64,000 nt of DNA from Shinisaurus crocodilurus (GCA_021292165.1 CM037879.1:263569921-263633920); one strand, 5' to 3'; numbered from the stretch's first letter, positions 51,655-62,300 are shown. Numbers and translations: made by a program. Notes: a model not told the origin generated them from the sequence alone.

Positions 51655-51785
51655 TGTTATAAGAAATGGAAAACCAATGGGTGGGGTGGAATGGAGTATA
51701 TTGGAAGAGGACATGGATGGCTGGAACCCTGAACAGGAGCACTCCATATTGCAACATATTTACTTATTTATTTTGCAGGTCCCAC
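51655..51785 (+). repeat. Dispersed repeat family V, copy 4 (3' part)
   Basis: GGGGTGGAATGGAGTATATT, GGAAGAGGACATGGATGG, CTGGAACCCTGAACAGGAGC, ACTCCATATTGCAACATATT and TTGCAGGTCCCACTT. Confidence 0.65.
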
Positions 51786-52012
51786 TTTTATTTATTACAT
51801 TTATATCACACCTTTTCTTCCTCTTGCAAGGAACCCAAGGCGGCTTACATGGTCCTCCTCCTCTTCGTTCTATCCTCACAACAACCCTGTGAGGTAAGTT
51901 TGGCGGAGAGTCAGTGAGTGGCCCAAGTTCATCTTGTGAGCTTCATGTGGCCAAGTGGGGACATCTTCCAAGTCCCAGTCCAACCCTCTCACCACTACAC
52001 CACATCGGCTCT
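51786..52012 (-). mobile_element. Sauria-type SINE
   Basis: Tail TTTTATTTATTACATTTATA, body CAACAACCCTGTGAGGTAAG and CAGTGAGTGGCCC, and head CACTACACCACATCGGCTC on the minus strand. It abuts family V. Confidence 0.85.
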
Positions 52013-52265
52013 CTTTCTTTGGCTAAAAGCAGCTATTGGTGGGGGGGGGATTGGGTCCCTGGTTCTGAGGGAGTCTTAACCCTTTCCTTCTGTGCCATTT
52101 TTCCTGACAATTCCCACATGCAAGCTTCCCTTAGACAAATTTGGGTGGAGGAGACAGTTACGATGCTATTGCCTGCCTTTATTCCCCTCTGTGCAGTGGG
52201 GGGCGGGAGGTGATTTAAGTCAGGGAAATGGCACATGAGGAAAGGGTTCATACCCAGTACTGTGC

Positions 52266-52314
52266 TCGATAGCCTTGTAGGCTCCTTCCAACTCTATGAT
52301 CTATGAATCTATGA
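52266..52314 (+). mobile_element. CR1-type 3' tail fragment
   Basis: CTCGATAGCCTTGTAGGCTC, CTTCCAACTCTATGATC and TATGAATCTATGAA match the tail of the 5S-SINE and CR1 elements. Confidence 0.65.
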
Positions 52315-52378
52315 AAGGCACTTGACAATCTAGTAGGCTGTGTCCATGGTGCTCTTTTAGACCACATTGTGTCTATAG

Positions 52379-52808
52379 CAGGAATGGATGAATTTGTCTA
52401 TTTCAGTTTCTCTCCATTTCCAATTTTTCTAATCTTATGCTCGGTTCATCCCCAAAACATTTTTTTTTTTAATTTGCATGAAAATTTGTATGCATTTTTC
52501 TGCGCATTTCTCCTGGCACATGCATTCTTGTATAGAGCGTTGCCTAATATACACATTCTGGTGAGAATGTTTCCTAATGAAATGCATTTTTAATGTTATT
52601 CTCATAAACACATTTTTGTTTTCACTTTCCCCTAATTTATGCATTTTCTTACATCTTTTTTTGACCTGGAGGAACTCCACTGCAAAATTCAGAGTAGAGC
52701 TGCATTTTGACAGACATCTGAGTTTCAGTTCATGTATTGGTTCTAAAGTGCGACGTTAGATAAATTTGCATGGAAACAGGCACTGAACAAATTTCCTCCC
52801 CCATTCCT
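52379..52808. mobile_element. Possible hAT-like element, CAGGAATGG...CCATTCCTA
   Basis: The ends CAGGAATGGATGAATTTG and ACAAATTTCCTCCCCCATTC are rough inverted repeats. The interior is T-rich with loose TTTGCATGAAAATTTG-type phrases. No convincing target duplication. Confidence 0.45.
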
Positions 52809-52952
52809 ACTATCATTTGACCGTTAAATGAGCTTTGGGCATGGACTTAAAATGAGGAAAGTGATTTATTATGTAATGGGATTGGAAAAGCGGAGTGGTT
52901 ATGTGGGAAAGGAGTTTTGGTGGTAAGTAATTTGTCCTCATCGTACATATCT

Positions 52953-53117
52953 TAGGTGGCCAGTTGCCAAAGAGGACAGGACTCCTGCACCTTCAATATT
53001 TGTGTAGAAGCTGCTACTTCAGCAGGTGTAGCTGAGACAAGCTAGACCTTCTGATATTCCTTCCCTCTTCTACATTACAGCCGCAGGAACCCTGCCCTCC
53101 CTTCCACCTGGCCACCC
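52953..53117. repeat. Inverted-end repeat, GGTGGCCAG...CTGGCCACC
   Basis: Ends TAGGTGGCCAGTTGCC and CACCTGGCCACCCTG, similar in their GGTGGCCA start to family W. Class unknown. Confidence 0.45.
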
Positions 53118-53220
53118 TGTACACATCTGTTCTTCCATCCCATTGAAAACAAGGTCTCTTCTCCTTATTGCATATTCAACGTAGGTTAATCCCATTAAAA
53201 AGAACCCTTTGATTCTATTA

Positions 53221-53234
53221 TTGATGATGACGAA

Positions 53235-53276
<42 letters not shown>

Positions 53277-53334
53277 AATGATGAAGATGGTGGTGATGAT
53301 GATGATGATGATGATGATGATGACGATGACGATG
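53221..53334 (+). repeat. (ATG)n microsatellite, imperfect
   Basis: A GATGAT array of about 110 bp with GAAG, GGTGGTG and GACGATG interruptions. The poly-Ile frame is an artefact. Confidence 0.95.
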
Positions 53335-53397
53335 TGCCCAACAGGATGGTAGTGCTTCAGGAAACAGGAGGTACTGTGATTACTAACATTGATTGGG

Positions 53398-53590
53398 TTG
53401 AGACAACACAATAACCCATACTCAAGGATTGAGTATGGGTTGTCATTGAATTGTGGGTTGTTCTTGAAACATGGGTTATCGTATTGTCTGAACCCAGCTG
53501 TGCTGACAAGCCATGGCTTGTTAACCACGAGCAACCCATGAAGAGAACCCATGGGTTTGTTGTTGGGTTGTGAACTGTGGGTTGTTCCCC
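53398..53590. repeat. AACCCA foldback family, copy 4
   Basis: GAGACAACACAATAACCCAT, GAGTATGGGTTGTCATTG, AACATGGGTTATCGTATTG, GACAAGCCATGGCTTGTTAA and GTGAACTGTGGGTTGTTC. Confidence 0.7.
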
Positions 53591-53802
53591 CTATTAAAAG
53601 CGGCCGCTTTTGCTGTATCTTATGACATTTTCTATGTAAAAAGCGGCCCGCCAGGAACCTGGAAGTCGCTTCACCGGCTCAACTCGGGAGAATGCAAGTC
53701 AAGCCGGGGAAGGAGGTAAGCGGGGCAGAGTTTGGGTGAGTTGAGCCCAGCCAGTTCACTGGATTTCCACCCCCCGAACAAACTCCTCACACATCCATAG
53801 TA
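53591..53802 (+). mobile_element. Fragment of the hAT-like family at 63192
   Basis: GACATTTTCTATGTAAAAAG, TGGAAGTCGCTTCACCGGCT, GAGAATGCAAGTCAAGCCGG and CCAGTTCACTGGATTTCCAC follow the right half of 63192-63605. Confidence 0.6.
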
Positions 53803-53969
53803 GCACCCAACTGGACTGGCAGTTGAATCTTACTTCAACACTGTCAACAGGACAGTGTCCTCCACAGCACTTGAAGGTAGCAGGCTAGCTTAGGGGGTGC
53901 AGGGCAGGCCACATGGCACACACAGCCCTGTCTTTCCAACACCTTGCTACTGCTCCCCACTCCCTAGAA

Positions 53970-54105
53970 CAGGGCTCTCCAACCTTGGGTCCCCAGATGT
54001 TGCTGGCCTACAGCTCCCAGCATACCCAGCCAGCATGGCTAATGGCAAGGAATTTCGGGAGCTGTAGTCCAGCAACATCTGGGGACCCAAGGTTGGAGAG
54101 CCCTG
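53970..54105. mobile_element. Palindromic hAT MITE, diverged subfamily
   Basis: CAGGGCTCTCCAACCTTGGG to GGTTGGAGAGCCCTG, exact 8 bp duplication CCCTAGAA at 53962-53969 and 54106-54113. The inner centre (CCAGCATGGCTAATGGCAAG) links the CAGTGTTCTCC family to the TACAACTCCCA superfamily. Confidence 0.92.
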
Positions 54106-54115
54106 CCCTAGAATC

Positions 54116-54166
54116 TGACACCTGAGGCAGCTGCCTCACTCTACCTAATGGTAGGGCCAGCCCTGC
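54116..54166 (-). mobile_element. hAT-like fragment (relative of 20153)
   Basis: CACCTGAGGCAGCTGCCTCA, CTCTACCTAATGG and GGGCCAGCCCTG are the inverse of 20153-20203. Confidence 0.6.
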
Positions 54167-54310
54167 AGATAGCTTTGGGCAAACCACAGGTTCAGCCTCA
54201 ATTCTCCATCTGAAAAATGGAAAGAATAGTGATTGTTTTCCCCACCAGGTAAGAAGGCTTCAGACAAGTAAGGAAGACAAAAATGTGATGCATTCACAGC
54301 TTTGACCGTG
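54165..54310 (+). mobile_element. MIR-like ancient SINE
   Basis: GCTTTGGGCAAACCACAGGT, TCAGCCTCAATTCTCCATCT and GAAAAATGGAAAGAATAG follow the MIR core and 3' order. Diverged. Confidence 0.6.
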
Positions 54311-54705
54311 GGGGGCGGGGGGGCGAAGCATGTTACGTCTCCAGCACCTGGCTCTTCCCAAGCATAGGTCTGTCTACCCAGTCCCAAAACGAAAGTGTAG
54401 ATTGTGCCTCTAATATGACATCTTTATATTCTCAGTGATTAAGACCTCAAAGTCAAGTCTACATGATATATAAAAACAGCTGCCTTGGAGCATGTTGCAA
54501 GCTCCTAACACAGCTGATGGATTTGAATAACATCATAACCTAAGAGAATGCATCTCTATCCAGCACATGTTCTTCATAAAAGTTCACATATCTGTGGGGA
54601 GAGGAGTCAAGATGTGGAAGGCATGCATGCCTTCTGTCGTATGCCCTGCGACATAACGGCAACCTTAATAATCTACCTGCTAAGAAAGCCAACTTTTTAA
54701 AGGGC
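54311..54705. other. No gene or classified repeat seen
   Basis: Single-copy appearance. Confidence 0.4.
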
Positions 54706-54968
54706 TATTTATTTATTTATTTATTTATTTATTATATTTATACCCCGCCTTTTTTCCTGCAAGGAACCCAAGGCGGCTTACAGGCTTACGTAATCCTCCT
54801 CCTCCTCCTCTCCATTTTATCCTCACACCAACCCTGTGAGGTAGGTTAGGCTGAGAGTCAGTGACTGGCCCAAAGTCACCCAGTGAGCTTCATGGCTGAG
54901 CGGGGACTAGAACCTGGATCTCCTGAGCCCCAGTCCAGCACTCTCACCTCTACGCCACACTGGCTCTC
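54706..54968 (-). mobile_element. Sauria-type SINE, full length
   Basis: A long (ATTT)n tail, then TATATTTATACCCCGCC, body and head CTCTACGCCACACTGGCTC. The body repeats GCTTACAGGCTTACG locally, a small internal duplication. Confidence 0.9.
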
Positions 54969-54989
54969 TTGCTCCAGTGCTTTTAACCG

Positions 54990-55141
54990 CAGCTTGATCT
55001 GCAGACATGGACATGTGATCGCGTTTCTCTCTATGCAATTTTATTGTATTGTTATGTTTACTGTATACGTTATTTGTCCCGCCCTTTGGTATAAGGGGTG
55101 TTATAAATAAACGTGTTGTTGTTGTTGTTATTGTTGTTGTT
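54990..55141 (+). mobile_element. LINE-type 3' end with GTT tail
   Basis: TTTGTCCCGCCCTTTGGTAT, AAGGGGTGTTATAAATAAAC and a GTTGTTGTTGTTGTT tail. 3' end only; subfamily uncertain. Confidence 0.5.
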
Positions 55142-55210
55142 GCCATAGAAAGCTTCACCTGCCCATTCCTGTTGCCATTAAAGTTACTGGAGCAGGACAA
55201 GGTTTTAGGG

Positions 55211-55410
55211 AATGTAGGGAAGCTGCTTTATACCAGACTATGTGTCCATCTAGCCCAGTATATAGTCTACCCTGACTGGCAAAGGTTCTCCAGAGTTTCG
55301 GGTGCAGAAATCTTTCCCATCACATCTCCTACCTTATCCTTTTAATCGGAGAGGCCGGGGATTGCAACTGGGACCTTCTGGGGCCAAGCATCCACTGCCA
55401 GTGAGCTATG
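55211..55410 (-). mobile_element. tRNA-derived SINE (tRNA-Ala type), minus copy
   Basis: The reverse complement runs CATAGCTCACTGGCAGTGG, AGAAGGTCCCAGTTGCAATC, CCCGGCCTCTCC, GAAACTCTGGAGAACC and CTGGGCTAGATGGACACATA. Same layout as 55521 but more diverged; the two are head-to-head about 110 bp apart. Confidence 0.65.
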
Positions 55411-55520
55411 ACTACCTTTTCTTTTCTTATTTTTGACTCCTCTGTTATTTCTTTTTAAAAAATAAACAGAATGAAGCAGCAAAATCTCATGAAGCAACAA
55501 GGAACTGAAAAGAAAAGGGA

Positions 55521-55704
55521 AGGGCCATAGCTCAGGGGCAGAGCGCCTGCTTTGCATGCGGAAGGTCCCAGGTTCAGTCCCCGGCATCTCCAGGTAGGGC
55601 TGGAAGAATTCCTGCCTGAAACCCTGGAGAGCTGCTGCCGGTCAGTGTTGACAAAACTGGGCTGGATGGACCAATGGTCTGACTCAGTATAAGGCAGCTT
55701 CCTA
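55521..55704 (+). mobile_element. tRNA-Ala(TGC)-derived SINE, copy 2
   Basis: Head AGGGCCATAGCTCAGGGGC, CTGCTTTGCATGCGGAAGG and GGTTCAGTCCCCGGCATCTC. Body CCTGAAACCCTGGAGAGCTG and ACCAATGGTCTGACTCAGTA. The 3' end is cut by a TA-flanked MITE at 55707. Confidence 0.85.
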
Positions 55705-55706
55705 TA

Positions 55707-55958
55707 CAGTAATACCTTGGATTGCAAGTAACTTGGTTTGAGAGCGTTTTGCAAGACAAGCAATTTTTAAAATATTTATTTATTTATTTTTGACTTGATA
55801 TACAAGCGACGTCTTGCAATACAAGTACTGTAGTACGGCTTAAATTAAAAATCTCTGTACAGTTTTTTTGGGGGGGGGATTTCGTTTTGATAGAAGAGTG
55901 TTTTGGATTACAAGCACGTTTCCGGAACGAATTATGCTCTCAATCCAAGGCATGACTG
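55707..55958. mobile_element. Tigger/mariner-like MITE, copy 2
   Basis: CAGTAATACCTTGGATTGC to AATCCAAGGCATGACTG with TA on both sides (55705-55706, 55959-55960). Very similar to 18986-19249. It landed at the tail of a tRNA-Ala SINE. Confidence 0.82.
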
Positions 55959-55960
55959 TA

Positions 55961-58149
55961 TTCCTAAGTGTTCTGCCACAGTCAAAATGACAGGAGGGTG
56001 TTGTGAGTTATTTTTTTAGGAAATCATACTAGCCCGTGCAGTAACGGGAAGGGCACAAGGTGATTGCATACAGTGAGGAAGTTCCCTATCAAGCCTCGGC
56101 TATAGATCAGATTGCAAAGTGCCATTTCAGGGTTAACACATTGGCAAGAGCTGGTTTCTGAGGATGGCTCAACATGCAGACAATGCCCGGCAGGTTCTTG
56201 GATAGTACGACGCAAAGGTGCACGAGCTGATCTCTGTGTGTGCATTGCAGCCGGCTAAAATGTGATGATTTGAATGTTTCATTTCCCATGGCAGCTTCAG
56301 CTCCCTTGACTTCTTAAACCATGGTGTTTCCAAACCCCCACCCCTTGCTTCCCTTCACTAATGTATGTTCTTTTAAGAAGGGAGGAGATTATTTTATTTT
56401 ATTTTATTTAAAAAACATGCTTTAGTGCTCCAGTTTCAAAATGCAAAGGTATGATGTTATTTGTCACTGTGCCCAAAAAAGTCCTTACTCAGTAACTTTG
56501 CCAGAAGAGGGAGAGAGAGCGAAAAAGAGAGAGAGAAGGCAAATGTTCCCCCAGCTGTTTCCTGTCTACAGTGTCTGTAATGCAGATAAATGTGAGGATT
56601 TTCTCTAAATCCCTCTTCTGTTTGCTAAATCTCACTGTCACTGCTAAAATCAGAGCAGATCGAGCCTGCACAATGGAATAAAAAGTCCTCAATATTGAAA
56701 TGTGAAATTGCTCTCAACATCTCACCTCTCTGGATTTCTTTTTTTTTTTTTCCTCCCACCACCCCCCCTCATTATTTCTGCTAACCAATTCATTTCCAGA
56801 GTTTGCACTTAAGAAGCAATGGGGAAAATCAACAGTCTTTCAACACAATTATTTAAGTGCTGCTTTTGTGATTTCTTGAAGGTAAATCTTTCTTCCTATT
56901 TGATTTCTTTTTTTTTTTTTTTTAAAGTAATAATAATTTTACTGTGTGTGATCTGATTCTGGCTAGAAGTCTGTGAGGCACTTTTCGGTGACATTATTTC
57001 TGTACTGGGAATTTATTTCTGAACTGCTGAACAGACAGTTTTAGCAGAGCTGAGGAATGATTGCTTGTGTGGAGGGTCTGAACAGAACTAAGTAACTGTA
57101 AAGGTAAATCTACTGCAGGTACTTAAGAATTAAACTTGGGCTGGGGAAACTTTTTTTTTTTTTTGCAAAAATTCTGGCTCTGTCATATCTGAAATTTCCA
57201 CTGACATCATTTCAGTAGTTAATACTGCTGAGCATGGAACCAGAAGTTTTACATTTCTCTGCAGGTGCAAATGTTGACATTGTGATAGCCATTAGACATC
57301 AGTTACCTGGTTCAATTCTCTAAGATTACTATAAGCACAGAATTAACATTGAAGGCAGCTTTCGTGACAGCTGTTTGCTGCCACTGTTGTAATTTACTTC
57401 TCTTTTTTTATGCTTTCCTGCTACAGTCAAAATGAAGCTTGTTTTTCCTTTTCTACAATAGAAACCATCTATAGCTCTTGCTGGCCATGCAGATTCATGC
57501 TAAGTTTAAGCAACTGTGCATTAAAGAAAGTAGAAATGTCTTCTGAGCCTGCTTTAATTTGCCCTTTGTAAGGAGGCTTTTGTCAAGCAAAGTTTGATAA
57601 GCTTTTTTTTTAAAAAAAATATCTTATATTACTATGCATTGCTCCTTGGGAACATAAACTCTTTTAAGGTAGATTTGGCTTCAGTAGAAGCACTGACCTC
57701 TGTTTCTGTCAGCTGGCCTTCACTCAAGTTTCCATTCTCAGCAAAATTATATCCTTCAAGAACCAAGTTTTGTTTTGTTTTGTTTCCATTTGTAGGCAGA
57801 CTTGTGTGCAGCTGACACAGCCTCCATTGCAGTAGATGCCAATTTAGTTTAGTTTTCTGCTGTTGTTTTTAAATTACCTTGCCTAAGTAGGTTTCACCCA
57901 TTTTATTTTAAGACGGGGGATTTTTGAAACATAATTTTACAGTAGAAGAAAACAGTGTGTGTCATACGAATCTTGCTGAAGTCAATAGCCATGGAAGGGT
58001 CAAGGCTACAACTGCAAAATGATGGACAGCATCCAATGTTCAGTTCACTGGAGAGAAGAAGATAGATTCCCAAGTGGTAGACCAATTAGCAGTGGTCTAC
58101 CACTAAAGCAAATTGAGCTCTCCCGGTTTATAATAGAAGGCAGGTTGCC
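55961..58149. other. Longest repeat-poor stretch, no gene seen
   Basis: About 2.2 kb without any family recognised elsewhere in the window. AT-rich with T-runs at 56739, 56909 and 57151, and a TTTTGTTTTG tract at 57768-57787. No coding signal. Lack of insertions could reflect chance or selection; only a cross-species alignment would tell. Confidence 0.45.
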
Positions 58150-58314
58150 TTCTCAGTTAACATGCTTAGATTATACACATCATCCTTAGATTATACACAT
58201 CCTTAGATTATACACATTTATACACATCATCCCAAATTAGAAAACAACCAAGGACATATATAAATGTGTATAATCTAAGGATGATGTGTATAATCTAAGC
58301 ATGTTAACTGAGAA
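58150..58314. repeat. Perfect 51 bp inverted repeat with templated loop
   Basis: 58150-58200 is the exact reverse complement of 58264-58314. The left arm contains direct repeats of CTTAGATTATACACAT (three copies, 58165-58217). The loop contains 58231-58257, an exact 27 bp reverse complement of 59558-59584. No MITE termini or target duplication are seen. Confidence 0.9.
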
Positions 58315-58343
58315 CTAAGACCTACTACATCCAGAGGGACTTA

Positions 58344-58436
58344 CAGTGCAATCCTGTGTGTCTCTCTTCAGAAGTAAGTCCCACTGAGTTCAGTGGGACT
58401 TACACCCAGTTGCGTGTGTGTATAGGATTGCAGCTC
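58344..58436. mobile_element. Palindromic AAGTCCCA MITE, best copy
   Basis: CAGTGCAATCCTGTGTGTC to TATAGGATTGCAGCTC, with inner AGTAAGTCCCACTGAG and CAGTGGGACTTAC as a palindrome. TTA flanks at 58341-58343 and 58437-58439. Confidence 0.72.
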
Positions 58437-58439
58437 TTA

Positions 58440-59557
58440 TGAGTGTACTGAAGATGGCAAGTTTAGCCTCGAAGTGCTAAGGGAGGGGGGAGGCATCTTT
58501 AGGAAGATATAAGTAGTATGGGGACTTCCCACAATATTGGATCATGCCATCTCAATTGATTCTGCTAAACCCCTTCCATATGGACTGCTACAAACAATAT
58601 GTTGGAGCAACATATTGGTGCTCCAAGACTTCATGTTCAAATCTTCTTTTGCATTACTTTGATTGTATCCACTGTATGTACTTCCATATTAGTTACTTGT
58701 GGTGTTGTCTTTGATGGCATGACTACTTACTCACATATTTCCATAGCATGGGTTGATACTTGGATTTTAAAAGTCCCTTTTAAGATAGGCAATCATGCAA
58801 TTTAGGAGATTTAAATTAAAAAAAAAACAAACCACTATACATTTTTTTTTTCAATCTATGGCATTCTTATTGCCATGGCTATGTCTCTACAAAGCATTTC
58901 CAGTAAACGACAAGCTTTGAGATGGTCACAAATCAGCATTCACCCAAATTTCGCTCAAGCATTCGGATGCACTGCTTGATTTAAAGCTTCTTGAGTAGGA
59001 GGAGTCGAGGGAGGGCAAGGAAGGTGTAAAAGCCATGGAGCAAGCCATCTGTTGGCTTCCTTAAGAGCCACTGTTTTGGACTGCTGCTTTCCAAGCGCAG
59101 CAGACACCGGATCTTCCCCTGAAGGAGAGAGATCCGTGGAAATCCCAGCTGCGAAACGTAACTGGTCATTCATTTATAGGGGTGTTTAGCCACACAGCCT
59201 TGTACAGTACGGAGTCCAAATGTAATCAGATGCTTCGATAAACTCCGCCCACCTGCCGGGGCATGCTTTTAAAGGCCTCTGTTTTCCATTCAATTTGGAC
59301 ACACAATAAATTGGACACACCCCGACCTGTTGAAAAGACCAGCAGCCAAATTGTTAATCATTGTAAGTATTTTCTTATGACTCCCACCATCCCATCTCAA
59401 CAGAAAAGAACTAGAAAGGTATACATAAAAGAGTGCTTTCTGTCAGGTTCCTGAATAATCCTTTAAGGGACTACTAAGTTTTACAGGCTAGGTTCAAAGG
59501 TCCATTCGGCCAAGGAACATACAAATCCACGATTATTATTTTTTATTATTTTTCCAA
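58440..59557. other. No gene or classified repeat seen
   Basis: AT-rich, single-copy appearance. Confidence 0.4.
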
Positions 59558-59584
59558 ATGTCCTTGGTTGTTTTCTAATTTGGG
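59558..59584 (+). repeat. 27 bp reverse-complement match to 58231-58257
   Basis: TGTCCTTGGTTGTTTTCTAA with flanks equals the inverse of the hairpin loop at 58231-58257. It lies in otherwise single-copy-looking DNA, so it is the likely donor. Confidence 0.9.
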
Positions 59585-60568
59585 GGTGAAGTGTTAAAGC
59601 ACTCGGCAATTGCATTGTGTCACATTCTTGGCTTGCACCAAAGGAAAGGGGGAAACATGGAGACCCTGTCTCTTGTCCTAGAGCTGATGTTTTCCTTACA
59701 GTGTAGCTTTGCAAAAAGTCTCAAAAGTTATAACATTGTTAGAGGAGGTTTAGGTTTGAGGCAAGGCCAGATTTGATCCAAGAACACCCTGTTAAATACA
59801 CAGTGTTCTTCAACAGATATGCAATGCCATTCCATTGAGACTATGATAGAAGAGCTCTTTGAATTGTATCCTTAAAAGCAAGATCATGGAATCAGCAGGT
59901 GATTTACCTCTACTGTAAACAGCGTTGAGCTGTTATTCAATGGGGGGGGAGTGATATTATTAAAGCCGGGACTCTTCAGAGCTTTCAAGATTAAACACAG
60001 AGGACCCTTCTGTCTGTTGTTCAAGTCATGTTCTTACATTCAGGATTGCTTGTTGTTTTTTGCGATTATTTCTTGAACATGGCAAAGTTGGGGAATGACT
60101 CATGTTGCAAATGGGGGGAAATGTTTCCTCTCCAGTCGCTCCTTGATGTATCTCTTTGGCCTTTGTGTTGGATGTTTTCATTGTGGCAATGTCATTATGA
60201 TGAATGGAAGTGTTGATTTCAGCTTCTATGTTGCCGATTTCTGCTTTGATACTGACTAGCAATTACCCCAGCTGCCATATAGATGAGCATTTGTAGAGGA
60301 AGAGTTTGCATAAAGTAAGGGCCCTGGAAGGGGGGTATGGTGCAGTGCAGAGCAGAGGATCCCTCTTTGCTCTGTATACTGACACGTTAACCCATCTGTG
60401 GGATTCTGGCAGTGCGGGTCAGGCCAGTCACTGCCAATGAGAGGTTTTGCCCTCACAGCAGTAGTGTACCCCAAGAACAGCCTGACAACAAATGGGACAA
60501 ATGGCAAAGTAAAGGGATGCACTTGGGGACACCACAGGGGCTAAACCTACTTCTCAAAACAAGCGACA
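59585..60568. other. No gene or classified repeat seen
   Basis: Single-copy appearance. No coding signal. Confidence 0.4.
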
Positions 60569-60598
60569 ACACCCACACACACACACACACACACACAC
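60569..60598 (+). repeat. (AC)n microsatellite
   Basis: About 14 CA dinucleotides. Confidence 0.92.
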
Positions 60599-60674
60599 CC
60601 CAAGCCATTGGGAATCAAACCTTTTGCTATCTATATAGCCCCATCTTGGGTTCTGGATTTTGATTGTACTAGAA

Positions 60675-60799
60675 CAGTGTTCTCCAACCTTGGTCCCCAG
60701 ATGTTTTTGGCCTACAACTACCAGCATTCCCCGTGCCAGCATAGCTGGCTGGGAGTTGTAGGCCAAAAACATCTGGGGACCCAAGGTTGGAGAACACTG
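60675..60799. mobile_element. Palindromic hAT MITE, last copy
   Basis: CAGTGTTCTCCAACC to GGTTGGAGAACACTG, target duplication TACTAGAA / TTCTAGAA (7 of 8). Small differences near the centre (TACCAGCATTCCCCGTG). Confidence 0.9.
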
Positions 60800-60944
60800 T
60801 TCTAGAATGTGACAGAATGCTGGGAGAGAGTGCCAGAAAGCTGAGAGATGTCTTGTCTATCCATAGATAGATGGGTGGATAATAAGTTGACAGAGTTGAT
60901 AGGTGAGTTATGGCAACTACTGAAAAACAAGATGGAGATACTGG

Positions 60945-61195
60945 CATGCTTGGGAAAACCACAATGTTTGCAGAAGTACAGAAAGTATTCAGGGGGAATA
61001 ACCTGTAGGGACAACAACCACAGCAAAAACACCCAGCAAATTCAGTCCAGTGTTCAATGGCCATCTAATGCTGAGTGTCTGTTGGGTGAGAAAGGAGGAT
61101 GGAATGGAGTATTGGAAGAAGGCATGGTTGCCTGGCTGGCTGGAACACTGAACACAGGCACTGCCCACTGCAACAGTTTTGTCACAGGACCAACT
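60945..61195 (+). repeat. Dispersed repeat family V, copy 5
   Basis: GCATGCTTGGGAAAACCACA, ATGTTTGCAGAAGTACAG, GTTCAATGGCCATCTAATG, GGATGGAATGGAGTATTGG, AGAAGGCATGGTTGCCTGGC and GCCCACTGCAACAGTTTTG. Confidence 0.7.
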
Positions 61196-61619
61196 TCTGT
61201 ATCAGATTTTGAACCTAGCAGGTGTTCAGGTGTTCCCGATGGCTCTTGAATCCAATGAGGCATAAGAGGAGCTTTTGCACTTCTCGCGGTTGGATGGTGC
61301 TTGTGTTTGCAATTTCCGCCTGAGCCTTCCAACGTTCTGTGAAGAATGTGATTAAATTGACGCTGATGTCCAGGAAAGATCAGTGTGCTGCAGCTGCTTT
61401 GTGCTGCTCCAGTAACACAAAGCAGCTGCTAATCCTAATTTAAACAGCATTTATACAAGGCTTTAGAGCCGCTTTGGTAGCTGGACCACACCCAATCCAT
61501 TTGGCCTTGCCCTTCGCAGTTGAACTGCACTGTATCTGTTGATCTAAACCCTCTGAAAACTGACAGCACCAAGGTGGCCTGGGTTTACCTACTCATTGCC
61601 AGGATCAAGAGATGCACAG
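61196..61619. other. No gene; short hairpin
   Basis: GCAGCTGCTTTGTG and CACAAAGCAGCTGC at 61391-61430 are inverted. Otherwise single-copy appearance. Confidence 0.4.
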
Positions 61620-61742
61620 CAGTCTTCCCCAACCTGGCACCCACATGTGTTGGGCTGCAACTCCCATCATCCCCAGACAGCATGGCCTTTGATCTGAGTT
61701 GTAGTCCAACACATCTGGAGGGCACCAGGTTGGGGAAAGCTG
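61620..61742. mobile_element. hAT MITE (TACAACTCCCA superfamily)
   Basis: CAGTCTTCCCCAACCTGGCA to CACCAGGTTGGGGAAAGCTG. Possible duplication ATGCACAG / ATATACAG (6 of 8). Inner GGCTGCAACTCCCATCATCC and GAGTTGTAGTCCAACACATC. Confidence 0.75.
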
Positions 61743-62045
61743 ATATACAGTGTAGGTAGGTAGGTAGGTAGATAGAGCTCCTGTGCATTGAATAGTTGAG
61801 CCAAAGGGAGCACAGGGAGGAGTCAGGTGCAACTGTGGTTGGAGAAGTTGTGCTATGGGGAAAGGCAAAGGAACTTGCCTTATGTTGAATCTGGCTACCA
61901 CCTTTCCCCTACACTTTCAGGAGCAGTCTTCCTAACAAAGAAAGGGTGGACAACTTTTGGAGACTTTGGACTCTAGCCTGTTTTCACCATGTCTTTATTT
62001 CAAATCTGTGCACAGGAATTGGACAGCGGTAGTTCACCTCAGGAA

Positions 62046-62300
62046 CAGGGCCGGAGTCCATGGTAGTCATGGGCGGGCACCTGCCAAGGGCCCACACCCC
62101 AACAGGGGCCCACTGACAAGGGCCCCTGGACTTGCTCCTCCTTTTGTCCATTGCAACCTGCTTGTACGCCTGCCTCTCACTCTGGCTCAGACAATGGTGC
62201 TGGTGAGAAGGAGGAGCAGGAGATGCCACTGCCGACTTGCTCCCTTGCTCCTGTCTGTCAAGCAAGCAAGCGGTAGTGAGGAGGAGGAGGAGGAGGAGGA

